Assembly (NCBI GenBank): GCA_030537855.1
Contig: JAUNVD010000001.1
Coordinates: forward strand, 17,440-81,439
Length of the DNA stretch: 64,000 nt
Direction: 5' to 3'
Origin: Tissierellia bacterium
Lineage (GTDB): Bacteria > Bacillota > Clostridia > Tissierellales > Peptoniphilaceae
Positions within the stretch are counted from its first letter, which is position 1, and each line of letters begins with the position of its first letter. Below the pieces are notes generated by a model. It saw nothing but the letters and a program-made list of their open reading frames with translations. It was not told the origin of the DNA and ran no database searches. Below are positions 8,991 through 16,508 of this stretch, piece after piece. Position numbers and translations under genes: made by a program.

Positions 8991-9721
8991 AGATTCATCC
9001 CTCCATCTACAGATATTATTTGTCCTGTAATATAAGAAGCTTCTTCAGAAGCTAAAAACTTAATACAATTAGCAATATCTTTTGGTTCTCCGAAGCGACC
9101 AAGGGGAATTTTCTTTATATATTCTTCTTTGGTACGTTCTGTTAATTTTTCTGTCATCGCTGTTTGAATAAACCCAGGTGCCACTGCATTTACCGTTACA
9201 TTACGACTTCCTATTTCAGCAGCTAAAGTCTTTGTCATACCAATCACCCCTGCTTTAGATGCTGCATAATTGATTTGTCCAGGATTTCCATGAAGACCCA
9301 CAATAGAAGAAATATTTATAATTCTACCACTTCTTTGTTTCATCATTTGTCTTGCTGCTAATTTCATAAAATAAAAGGTCCCTGCTAGATTTACATCGAG
9401 TACAGAATGAAATTCTTCTGGTGTCATTCGTATGGTCAAATTATCTTTCGTGATACCTGCATTATTAACGAGGACATCTAAAGTTCCAAAGTTTTCTAAA
9501 ACTTTATCCATAATGTTCTTAGCATCCTCAAAATTAGAAACATCACCTTTGACCTTTAAAGCTTTTCCACCTAAGGTTTCAATTTCTTTTTCTAAAGAAA
9601 GAGCATCCTCTTCTCTTCGATAGTTAATAGCCACAAAATATCCCATTTGAGCAAAAGTGCATGCAATTTCTCGGCCAATGCCCTTAGTAGCACCGGTGAT
9701 TAAAATACTTTTATTATCCAT
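8987..9721 (-). CDS. fabG: 3-oxoacyl-ACP reductase FabG
   Basis: 244 residues, short-chain dehydrogenase that reduces 3-oxoacyl-ACP with NADPH. It has the TGATKGIG cofactor loop (9-16), NNAG (86-89) and catalytic Ser139, Tyr152 and Lys156 (NYAASKAG). C-terminal GQIISVDGGM is typical. The length matches FabG. ATG follows GGGAGGTTCC, and its start overlaps the end of fabD by eight bases, indicating translational coupling. Confidence 0.96.
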   Translation of the reverse strand: MDNKSILITGATKGIGREIACTFAQMGYFVAINYRREEDALSLEKEIETLGGKALKVKGDVSNFEDAKNIMDKVLENFGTLDVLVNNAGITKDNLTIRMTPEEFHSVLDVNLAGTFYFMKLAARQMMKQRSGRIINISSIVGLHGNPGQINYAASKAGVIGMTKTLAAEIGSRNVTVNAVAPGFIQTAMTEKLTERTKEEYIKKIPLGRFGEPKDIANCIKFLASEEASYITGQIISVDGGMNL

Positions 9722-10637
9722 GGAACCTCCCTAGTACATTTTTGTAATCCTCATATTTTGCAATGGTATACACTGGTATTTTCGGAGCCATCTTTTTTAA
9801 GATTTTCTTAAAAACATTTTGATGTCCGATTTCAATAAAAGCATCTACCCCGTCTTCAATCATATTTTTTAAATCATCTGCAAGACGAACTTTTTGTCGC
9901 ACTTGCTCCACCATTGTATGCTTAATATCTATAAGAGGGGAGGTATTACCTGTAAGATTATAATAAATAGGAATTCTTTCTCTTTGGAAAGGAATTTTTT
10001 GGAATAATTCCTTTAAGGTAGTAGCTGCAGGATTCATATAAGAAGTATGAAAAGGACCAGAAACTTTTAAAGGGATAGAACGAATTCTTTTTTCCTTTAA
10101 TCTCCTTGTTAACATTTCAATTACAGATTCAGCACCTGCTACCACAATTTGATCGGGAGAGTTAATATTAGAAATCTCAGCAAAAACATTTTTTGTGTTG
10201 ATTTCATCTAGTATCTTTTGAATTTCTTCTTCATTAGACTTTAATACTGCAATCATAGAAGTATGAATTCCTTTTACAGCATTTTTCATAGCTTCTCCTC
10301 GAAGGCGTGAAATAGATATAACATCCTCTTTAGATAAGACCCCAGAGGTATAAAGTGCTGCATATTCTCCAATACTTAAGCCACATAGTGCATTAGGAAC
10401 CATACCTTTTTCTGTTAAAAGATCAGTGATCATCGTTTGAAAAGCCACTAATACAACTTGTGTATTTTCTGTTTGACGTAATGTTTCTTCATTACTATAA
10501 AAAGATAAATCTTTAATTAAATGTCCATCTGGTAAGGAGTCATAAAATTTTCTAGCTGATGGATCCTCTCGATAAAAATCAAGACCCATTTCCGGTTTTT
10601 GACTTCCTTGTCCAGCATATAAAAATCCTAATTTCAT
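9714..10637 (-). CDS. fabD: malonyl-CoA:ACP transacylase FabD
   Basis: 307 residues. It transfers malonyl from CoA to ACP. GQGSQ (9-13) forms the oxyanion region, nucleophile Ser88 is in GLSIGEY (GHSxGE variant with Leu in place of His), and catalytic His197 is in GPFHTSYM; QNVFKKILKK closes the protein as in FabD. The ATG is preceded by GGAGGAAAT and overlaps the preceding flavoprotein gene's stop as ATGA. Confidence 0.95.
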   Translation of the reverse strand: MKLGFLYAGQGSQKPEMGLDFYREDPSARKFYDSLPDGHLIKDLSFYSNEETLRQTENTQVVLVAFQTMITDLLTEKGMVPNALCGLSIGEYAALYTSGVLSKEDVISISRLRGEAMKNAVKGIHTSMIAVLKSNEEEIQKILDEINTKNVFAEISNINSPDQIVVAGAESVIEMLTRRLKEKRIRSIPLKVSGPFHTSYMNPAATTLKELFQKIPFQRERIPIYYNLTGNTSPLIDIKHTMVEQVRQKVRLADDLKNMIEDGVDAFIEIGHQNVFKKILKKMAPKIPVYTIAKYEDYKNVLGRFHG

Positions 10638-11674
10638 ATTTCCTCCATTAATTTTTGTAAGACTTTTTCTACTGTCGTTATTTCATTTATATCATCTATA
10701 TCTGTACCGCTAAAGATTAAGCCTTTTCGTCCCTTTGCAGATTCACAAAGCATTTTAGAAATACAGTAAGGGGTATGATTTGGGTCACAGGTTTTTAAAC
10801 AATTGATACAATGTCTTTTTGGTACAAGATTATAGTCCACTTCTTGTAGGAAACTATTATAGACACCCCTTGCAGGAAAACCTGCTGGACTTTGGATAAT
10901 CTTTAAATCTTTGTCTGTACTATTAATAATTGTTTCTTTAAACTCCTTAGATACATCACATTCTTCTGTGGCAATAAAAGGAGTACTTACTTGAATCCCA
11001 CTAGCTCCAAGGTCCATCAACTCTTTTCTCCTTTTTCCATTTCGGATTCCTCCTGCGGCAAAAAAGGGGATGTGAATATTTTCTTTTTCTTTTATATCAT
11101 CTAAATAGGCTCCAACGTCTTTCACAATTTCATCTAAAGTTATCGTTGAAATTTCTTTGGTCTTAAAACCAAGATGACCTCCTGCTTTAGGACCCTCTAC
11201 GACAACAAAGTCAGGAAGACGGCTAAATTTCTTTTTCCATGTTTTTATAATAATTCGAAGGGCTCTTTTACTAGAAACGATAGGAGCAATTAAAATATCC
11301 TTTGGTACAAATTCAGGAAGCTGTAATGGGAGACCTGCTCCAGAAATAATAGCATCAGCTCCACCTTTCACAGCAGCCTCTACCATTTCTCTATATTGGG
11401 TAATAGCAACCATAACATTTACCCCGATTAGACCTCTTCCTTTGGATATTTCTTTTGCTTTTCTCACTTCTTCCTCTAAAGCTAGTTCATTATCCTTTAA
11501 AGGATGGGACATAAAATTTTCTCTTCGATATCCAGGATTTACTCCAGAAATTACCCCCATGGCACCAAAAGAAGCAACGGCACCTGCTAATTGAGAAAGA
11601 GAAACACCAACTCCCATACCTCCTTGAATAATAGGAAGGGTTAAATATTTATTACCTAATTTTACTGGTTCCAT
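10634..11674 (-). CDS. FabX-like NMO-family flavoprotein with C-terminal cysteine cluster
   Basis: 346 residues, TIM-barrel flavoprotein of the nitronate monooxygenase/FabK superfamily: IIQGGMGVGVS (15-25), ISGAGLPLQLPEF, EGPKAGGHLGF, AAGGI and SPAGFPARG. It differs from the neighbouring FabK by a cysteine-rich tail with Cys289, 292, 296, 304 and 310 (CINCLKTC..YCIS), suited to an iron-sulfur cluster. From memory it resembles Helicobacter pylori FabX in the N-terminal motif, the SPxGxPAR motif and the cysteine tail; FabX makes unsaturated acyl-ACP. Its place between fabK and fabD in an operon without fabA, fabM or fabN supports a lipid role. The alternative is an ordinary nitronate monooxygenase. 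Function is inference. Confidence 0.7.
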   Translation of the reverse strand: MEPVKLGNKYLTLPIIQGGMGVGVSLSQLAGAVASFGAMGVISGVNPGYRRENFMSHPLKDNELALEEEVRKAKEISKGRGLIGVNVMVAITQYREMVEAAVKGGADAIISGAGLPLQLPEFVPKDILIAPIVSSKRALRIIIKTWKKKFSRLPDFVVVEGPKAGGHLGFKTKEISTITLDEIVKDVGAYLDDIKEKENIHIPFFAAGGIRNGKRRKELMDLGASGIQVSTPFIATEECDVSKEFKETIINSTDKDLKIIQSPAGFPARGVYNSFLQEVDYNLVPKRHCINCLKTCDPNHTPYCISKMLCESAKGRKGLIFSGTDIDDINEITTVEKVLQKLMEEI

Positions 11675-12591
11675 AGAGTTTCCTTTGCCTCCTTGTATTC
11701 CTGGTAAATCTCTTCAAAGATTTCTTTTAAAGGTTGAATTTTTTTCGCAGATCCCACCACTTGTCCACACATTAAGGAGCCATTATTCACATCTCCAGTA
11801 TGAACTGCCTTTTGTAAGGCGGAAAAAGTCATAAGCTCTAATTCTTCCATAGAGGCTCCACCTTGTTCCATTTTGATATATTTTCGAGACATATGGTTTT
11901 TTAAAACACGTACAGGTAATCCTTTGATTCTTCCTATTACTGTGTTTTGGATAGATTTTGCCGTTAAAATACGGTTTTTATAATCAGGATGAATAGGGCA
12001 TTCTTCAGCGACTAAAAGCCGAGTTCCCATTTGGACTCCTACAGCCCCTAAAACTTCTGCTGCAAGGACATGTTTTCCTTTACCAATACCTCCTGCTGCG
12101 ATTACAGGAAGATTCACAGAAGATGCTACTTCATCAATAAGAACCATAGAGCCTAACTCTCCAATATGACCTCCAGCTTCTTGACCTTCAGCAATTAATC
12201 CGTCTACTCCTAATCTTTCCATACGTTTGGCTAACGCAGTAGAAGATACTACAGGAAAAACTTTAATATTATGTGATTTCCATAAATCAATATACTTTCC
12301 TGGATTTCCTGCACCTGTGGTTAAGACAGGAACCTTAAAATCACAGACGATTTGACAAATTTCTTCTATTTCACGATGGAGAAGAAGGATATTTACGCCA
12401 AAGGGTTTTTCTGTTTTTGTTCGAAGAATTTTTATTTCTTCTTTTAATTGTGCAGCTGTCATACCTCCAGAGCCAATAATTCCAAGACCACCAGCATTAC
12501 TAACTGCAGCAGCAAATTCTCCTGTTGCTACATGAGCCATACCACCTTGTAAAAAGGGATATTTTATATTAAGGATTTCATTGATTTTCAT
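11662..12591 (-). CDS. fabK: enoyl-ACP reductase II FabK
   Basis: 309 residues from ATG 12591 (MKINEIL), which overlaps the fabH stop as ATGA; a further ATG at 12603 would extend into fabH. FMN-dependent, NAD(P)H-using enoyl-ACP reductase, completing each elongation cycle. Motifs: FLQGGMAHVATGEFAAAVSN, GLGIIGSGGM, GQEAGGHIGE, VIAAGGIG and QMGTRLLVAEEC. No cysteine tail is present, unlike the next gene, and the length matches FabK. No FabI or FabL homologue is visible in the window, so this is probably the main enoyl reductase. Confidence 0.93.
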   Translation of the reverse strand: MKINEILNIKYPFLQGGMAHVATGEFAAAVSNAGGLGIIGSGGMTAAQLKEEIKILRTKTEKPFGVNILLLHREIEEICQIVCDFKVPVLTTGAGNPGKYIDLWKSHNIKVFPVVSSTALAKRMERLGVDGLIAEGQEAGGHIGELGSMVLIDEVASSVNLPVIAAGGIGKGKHVLAAEVLGAVGVQMGTRLLVAEECPIHPDYKNRILTAKSIQNTVIGRIKGLPVRVLKNHMSRKYIKMEQGGASMEELELMTFSALQKAVHTGDVNNGSLMCGQVVGSAKKIQPLKEIFEEIYQEYKEAKETLWNQ

Positions 12592-13502
12592 AGTCCATTC
12601 CATTCTAATATTGTTCCAGCATAGGTGAGACCTCCGCCAAAACCTAGTATTATTAATTTTTCACCTTTTGAAAAATAATTTTTTTCTTTCATTTCTGCAA
12701 GACAAAGGCCGATACTTGCTGATGAAGTGTTACCTAATGTTTCTAAATTGGTATAGAATTTTTCACGACCTCCCACTTTCTTTCCTACAGAATCTATAAT
12801 TCTCTTATTAGCCTGATGAAAGATTACATAGTCAATATCTTCCATTTCCAACTTTGCTTTTTCCAATAAGAGGGTTAAAGCCCTTGGTAAAGTAGAGGTA
12901 GCAAATTTATATATATTTTTACCTTCCATTACAATTTTGCTTTTGTCATTGGCCATTAATTCTAAATCTTTACTAGGAACTGTACCTTGTACGATAGGAA
13001 AAGAATCTGTGGTTTTTTCCACCAATACAACTGCTGCACCATCTCCAAATAACATGGCAGTAGAACGATCCTTAAAATTTATTCTTTCACTTAATCGTTC
13101 TGCACCTATAATAATTCCACATTCCCCAGGCTCTAGCATCCTTTCTCCTAAAATAAGACCGCCAACAAAGCCTGTACAAGCCATATTTAAGTCTAGGGAA
13201 AAAACATCTTCTTCTAAATCTAGAGCTTTATGAGCAATGGCAGAAATTGAGGGAATAATATAATCTGGAGTTACACTGGACGCAGCGATAAATTTAATCT
13301 TTTGTTTTTTATTACCAAGATGTAAAGAGCGTACTACTTTTTTTACCATTTCAGAAACATCAATATTACTAAAATATCTTGTTTCAATACCAGTTCTTTG
13401 TAAAATCCATTCTTCAGAAGTATCCAGTATATCCTCAAAATATTGATTGGAAACTGATTTTTCTGGTATATAACTTTTACAATCTATTATCTTTAAGCCC
13501 AA
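12588..13502 (-). CDS. fabH: 3-oxoacyl-ACP synthase III FabH
   Basis: 304 residues. It starts fatty-acid synthesis by condensing acyl-CoA with malonyl-ACP. The catalytic triad is Cys109 (NMACTGFVGG), His229 (FHQANKRIID) and Asn258 (ETLGNTSSAS). It is slightly shorter than typical FabH. A hairpin separates it from acpP upstream. Branched-chain acyl-CoA primers could come from the 2-oxoacid oxidoreductase encoded at 60-62.6 kb, but that link is inference. Confidence 0.94.
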   Translation of the reverse strand: MGLKIIDCKSYIPEKSVSNQYFEDILDTSEEWILQRTGIETRYFSNIDVSEMVKKVVRSLHLGNKKQKIKFIAASSVTPDYIIPSISAIAHKALDLEEDVFSLDLNMACTGFVGGLILGERMLEPGECGIIIGAERLSERINFKDRSTAMLFGDGAAVVLVEKTTDSFPIVQGTVPSKDLELMANDKSKIVMEGKNIYKFATSTLPRALTLLLEKAKLEMEDIDYVIFHQANKRIIDSVGKKVGGREKFYTNLETLGNTSSASIGLCLAEMKEKNYFSKGEKLIILGFGGGLTYAGTILEWNGL

Positions 13503-13543
13503 TAAAACACCAACCTTCCTAAATCTATATGTTAAATAAAAGG

Positions 13544-13578
13544 AAGTCTGGCCTTTGAAAAGAATAAAGGACAGACTT
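13544..13578 (-). terminator. internal hairpin between acpP and fabH (attenuating terminator or processing site)
   Basis: AAGTCTG-CCTTT / AAAGG-CAGACTT stem with one unpaired base each side. On the minus strand it is followed by CCTTTTATTT. The T-run is interrupted, so partial read-through is expected, which would give more acpP than fabH message. Confidence 0.55.
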
Positions 13579-13595
13579 ATAATTTTGGCTTATTC

Positions 13596-13820
13596 TTAAT
13601 TTTCCAAATAGGCTAAAATATCTCCTACCGTTTTTACATGTTCTAAATCTTCATCTTCTATAGCAACTCCAAATTCTTCTTCAATTGCCATTGTTAATTC
13701 TACAATATCAAGAGAATCAGCCTCTAAATCCTCCACCAAATTTGTTTCTTTACTAATATCTTCTTTGTCACAACCAAGATTTTCAGCAATTAAATCTTTA
13801 AGTTTTTCGTAATGATTCAT
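13596..13820 (-). CDS. acpP: acyl carrier protein
   Basis: 74 residues, very acidic, with the 4'-phosphopantetheine attachment site Ser36 in DLEADSLDIVEL. It carries growing acyl chains for all Fab enzymes. ATG after a perfect AGGAGGAAC. It is the first gene of the operon, directly behind a strong promoter and a palindrome. Confidence 0.96.
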   Translation of the reverse strand: MNHYEKLKDLIAENLGCDKEDISKETNLVEDLEADSLDIVELTMAIEEEFGVAIEDEDLEHVKTVGDILAYLEN

Positions 13821-13830
13821 AGTTCCTCCT

Positions 13831-13866
13831 ATACATAAATATATTTAAATAAAAATATTTATGTAT
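13831..13866 (-). promoter_or_regulatory. probable FabT-type operator over the acpP transcription start
   Basis: A perfect 12-bp inverted repeat: ATACATAAATAT at 13831-13842 and ATATTTATGTAT at 13855-13866, with a 12-base AT spacer. It begins immediately downstream of the -10 box, so a bound repressor would block initiation. The likely binder is the MarR/FabT-like protein encoded at the operon's end. Confidence 0.6.
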
Positions 13867-13895
13867 ATTATATTTTTAAATTAGTATAAAGTCAA
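13867..13895 (-). promoter_or_regulatory. sigma-A promoter of the fatty-acid operon
   Basis: On the minus strand TTGACT (13890-13895), 17 bases, then TATAAT (13867-13872). This is a near-consensus promoter for acpP and the rest of the operon. Confidence 0.9.
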
Positions 13896-13903
13896 GAATA
13901 TAT

Positions 13904-13918
13904 AGATAAATTTATGTA
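13904..13918 (-). promoter_or_regulatory. second operator-like site upstream of the acpP -35
   Basis: TAGATAAATTTATGTA core: ATAAATTTAT palindrome with TAG/GTA flanks, one mismatch from symmetry. It shares the ATAAAT..TTATGTA half-sites of the main operator and lies just upstream of the -35 box. Confidence 0.4.
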
Positions 13919-13932
13919 TTTTTCTTAGAAAT

Positions 13933-13960
13933 AAAAAAGAGAGATCTTACGACCTCTCTT
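13933..13960 (-). terminator. terminator of the macrodomain gene
   Basis: On the minus strand AAGAGAGGTC / GATCTCTCTT with a GTAA loop and a T-run. It overlaps the end of the gene and separates it from the fab promoter. Confidence 0.7.
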
Positions 13961-14456
13961 GTGTTTCAATATCTTTTGCTAATGCTGTTAGTTCTGGATC
14001 AAGAAAAACTAGGTAAACCTCCATATCATTTTCTTTTAAGAAGTTTTTAATCGTGGAGATTCCAACATTCATCGCTTTTTCTTTAGGATATCCATAAATC
14101 CCTCCAGACAATAAAGGAAAAGCTATTGAAGATAGATTATTTTCTTTTGCTAATTTTAATGATTCCAAATAGGCACTTTTTAAAAGATCTTTTTCCCCTT
14201 GATCTCCACCTTCCCATATAGGCCCTACAGCATGAATAATATAATTTGCCTTAAGCCCATATGATTTTGTAATTACCGCTTTTCCTGTAGGACATGGAGA
14301 AATTTCCCGACAAGCCTTTGTTAATAAATTTCTGTCTGTATTGGAAAATATTGCGCCACAAACTCCACCCCCTTCAATAAGAGCAGAATTTGCTGCATTT
14401 ACAATGGCATCAGTATCCATAGTAACTAAATTACCAGTAATAATATGTAATGACAA
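13947..14456 (-). CDS. macrodomain (ADP-ribose/O-acetyl-ADP-ribose processing) protein
   Basis: 169 residues from TTG 14456 (MSLHIITGNL). That start follows AGAGGTGAT at normal spacing; the in-frame GTG at 14465 overlaps this ribosome site and is unlikely. Macro fold: ITGNLVTMDTDAIVNAANS with the ADP-ribose Asp/Asn pair, GGGVCGAIF loop, and the phosphate loop LLSGGIYGYPKEKAM. Relatives of this length hydrolyse O-acetyl-ADP-ribose or remove mono-ADP-ribose. It lies just upstream of acpP and carries an operator-like palindrome resembling the fab one. Confidence 0.9.
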   Translation of the reverse strand: MSLHIITGNLVTMDTDAIVNAANSALIEGGGVCGAIFSNTDRNLLTKACREISPCPTGKAVITKSYGLKANYIIHAVGPIWEGGDQGEKDLLKSAYLESLKLAKENNLSSIAFPLLSGGIYGYPKEKAMNVGISTIKNFLKENDMEVYLVFLDPELTALAKDIETQERS

Positions 14457-14471
14457 TAAAATCACCTCTAA

Positions 14472-14487
14472 TACATAAATATTTATT
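14472..14487 (-). promoter_or_regulatory. operator-like palindrome upstream of the macrodomain gene
   Basis: TACATAAATATTTATT: palindromic core ATAAATATTTAT (14475-14486) with a TAC flank, matching the half-sites before acpP. It lies 16 bases upstream of the TTG start and overlaps the stop of the preceding small gene. The match suggests shared control by the same regulator. Confidence 0.4.
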
Positions 14488-14701
14488 TTAATAGAGAAAA
14501 GAGAGCATTTATACCAAGAGAAACCAATATAACAACTAAATAAGTTTTACAAGCTCTTGGTTTTTCCTTTCTTTTGACAAAATAATAAATAAGCCCTATA
14601 ACTGGAAGAACAAAAAAGAGAATCGATAAAAGAACACTTGCTTTATCATTACTTTCAGATTCATATTCTTCCGTGAGGTTTTCGTTGTACTCGTGATTCA
14701 T
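14483..14701 (-). CDS. small two-helix membrane protein
   Basis: 72 residues. An acidic N-terminus (about 1-20) is followed by two hydrophobic helices (about 23-43 and 54-70) joined by a basic loop KRKEKPRACK. ATG is preceded by AAAGGAGGGAAAA. The layout resembles many uncharacterised TM2-like proteins. I cannot assign a function. It is co-directional with the macrodomain gene and could be in the same transcript. Confidence 0.6.
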   Translation of the reverse strand: MNHEYNENLTEEYESESNDKASVLLSILFFVLPVIGLIYYFVKRKEKPRACKTYLVVILVSLGINALFSLLK

Positions 14702-14864
14702 TTTTCCCTCCTTTATGATACATCCTTTCTATATTTTTACCCTTAAAAAATGCTATACAATCAAAGAAGTCTAAAATTATAAATGATAAAATTATATTGT
14801 TTTTTTGTAAAAAAAATAAATTTATTAAAACAGTAACATTAACCTTTTATTTTGTTGTAAATAT

Positions 14865-14873
14865 TGCTATAAT
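14865..14873 (+). promoter_or_regulatory. extended -10 promoter of the candidate small RNA
   Basis: TGCTATAAT (TGn plus TATAAT at 14868-14873). The -35 region is poor, as is normal for extended -10 promoters. Predicted start is near 14880-14883, right at the first paired bases of the RNA. Confidence 0.55.
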
Positions 14874-14880
14874 AATTGTA

Positions 14881-15055
14881 CAGTGAAGATTTGTAAAGAT
14901 GAGGGTTTTGTCAAATCGACCAATCACTGTAATGGTCATGATTTACATTGAAGGTAGGAGTACTTAGGGTGGTTTGAAATGATGGTTGGTACCTTACGAT
15001 TTGATATATCTTCATGAACCATAACTTTTAGGGGGCCATTGCCCCCTTTTTGTTA
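14881..15055 (+). ncRNA. structured small RNA with intrinsic terminator, family unknown
   Basis: No plausible reading frame covers this stretch, but nested pairings do. TGAAGAT (14884-14890) pairs with ATCTTCA (15008-15014); TCAAATCG (14911-14918) with CGATTTGA (14997-15004); ACCAA (14919-14923) with TTGGT (14986-14990). Inside are two small hairpins, TGTAA/TTACA (14928-14947) and AAGGTA/TACTT (14951-14965). A strong terminator, GGGGGC CATT GCCCCC TTTTT (15031-15051), ends it. The gene beyond is convergent, so this is not a leader of a downstream gene. About 170 nt and an extended closing stem are compatible with 6S RNA, but I cannot confirm that. Confidence 0.6.
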
Positions 15056-15087
15056 TAGAATATCAGTTTTAGTAACTATAAATAGGT

Positions 15088-16437
15088 TTATTTGACTCGA
15101 ATTGTTTTCCAGGTTCCCCTTCGATAAATATAATAAAAGACGAAAAATTCAGTAAGGTCAGCAAGGAAATAAGTGGCAAAAATATATTCCACAGGGAAAC
15201 CAAGATGATAGGCGAGAATCATTAGTGGAAGTTGAACAACCCACTGTGATAAGATTCCACCTATTAATAATGGTTGATTATGACCACTTCCTAAAAAGGC
15301 AACAGCTCTACCAAATCCAAAACCTAAAAAAGGTAAACCTAATGTACCGACAATGAGCATACGAGATCCTAAGGTAATTACATTTTGATCTTGAATAAAC
15401 AAGGAATATATTTCTTTTGAGAATACAACGCATATCGTTGTAAAAATAAACATAAATCCCAAATTAAAATAAGATGAAAGGGTAGATGCTTCTTCAGCAT
15501 GATGGACTTCTTCTTTCCCAAGGAAATGACCAACAAGGATAGAACCTCCCATCATCATTCCATTGATAGGTAAAAAGGCGAAATTATAAACTTTTCCTCC
15601 AATACCAGCTGCTGAAATAGCGTCAATCCCATATCTTGCAATAATACTCATAAGTACTGCTTGAAATAAAAAGCGTAGTAACATTTGAAAGCCATTGGGA
15701 AGGCCGATTAAAATCAACTCCCGATCAATCTCTTTATGTAATTGAAAGAGATTTGGGATATGTATTTTTATTTTTCCATATCCTATTAGAAGGAGGGAAA
15801 ATCCAATAGTAAATGAAATAGATGTAGAGATAACGGTGGCAATGGAAGCTCCTCGTACCCCTAAGCCCAGTCCAGGGATCCTTGTATAAGGAATGGTGTC
15901 AAACATAAAAATTGGATCTAAAATAATATTTAAGATTGTAGAGGTTAACATTATTATCATTGGTGTTTTTGTATCCCCAGTGCAACGAAAGATAGTATTT
16001 ACAGAAAAGGATAAAAACATAATAGGAATAAAATATATTCGAAGAAGACCATAGTCTTTGGCGGCTTGAATGACAGCAGGATCTTTTGTATAGATAGTCA
16101 TTAAAGGTTCTAAAGAAAGATATAGTGCAAGGGCAGAACAAAGAGCCATTACTGTTTTAAAAGATATGGTTTGTTCTGCTACTAATTGAGTTCGTTCCAT
16201 GTCTTCTCTTCCAAAGTTTTGGGATATTAAAGAGATGCTACCAGCACCAATCACTTCATTTAAAAATTCAAAAAGCCAAAAAATGGTTGTAAATACTGTT
16301 ACCCCTGCCACTGCAGTGCTGGAGATTCTGCCTACCCAAATCATGTCTACAATATCATAAACTGATTGCATGGCAAAGGATATCATGGTAGGATAAGATA
16401 AGATCCAAAGTCTTTTAGCAATATTTTTACGATTCAT
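15088..16437 (-). CDS. MATE-family efflux transporter
   Basis: 449 residues from ATG 16437, which has AGAGGTGTTAAT before it; an upstream in-frame start at 16464 lacks a site. It has about twelve membrane spans in two homologous halves, with MATE signatures near the start (LSYPTMISFAMQSVYDIVDMIWVG) and in the second half (GIDAISAAGIGGKVYNFAFLPING). It exports cationic compounds or drugs in exchange for sodium or protons. It is divergent from the YcxB-like gene and convergent with the small RNA. The substrate is not predictable. Confidence 0.92.
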   Translation of the reverse strand: MNRKNIAKRLWILSYPTMISFAMQSVYDIVDMIWVGRISSTAVAGVTVFTTIFWLFEFLNEVIGAGSISLISQNFGREDMERTQLVAEQTISFKTVMALCSALALYLSLEPLMTIYTKDPAVIQAAKDYGLLRIYFIPIMFLSFSVNTIFRCTGDTKTPMIIMLTSTILNIILDPIFMFDTIPYTRIPGLGLGVRGASIATVISTSISFTIGFSLLLIGYGKIKIHIPNLFQLHKEIDRELILIGLPNGFQMLLRFLFQAVLMSIIARYGIDAISAAGIGGKVYNFAFLPINGMMMGGSILVGHFLGKEEVHHAEEASTLSSYFNLGFMFIFTTICVVFSKEIYSLFIQDQNVITLGSRMLIVGTLGLPFLGFGFGRAVAFLGSGHNQPLLIGGILSQWVVQLPLMILAYHLGFPVEYIFATYFLADLTEFFVFYYIYRRGTWKTIRVK

Positions 16438-16508
16438 ATTAACACCTCTTGGATATTGTACCATAGGATTGTAAAAAGGAAGAAAAAAAGTATAAGGAAG
16501 TAGATAGT

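Noticed and set aside
14881-15055. Bacterial SRP RNA or c-di-GMP riboswitch for the structured RNA
   Set aside because: The SRP tetraloop region (GGAAGGAAGCAGC-like) and the GEMM core are both missing, and no downstream gene exists in the same direction.
15899-16141. 80-codon frame inside the MATE gene, same strand
   Set aside because: Frame shadow of the membrane protein, with Cys/Tyr/Phe-rich composition typical of a shifted frame.
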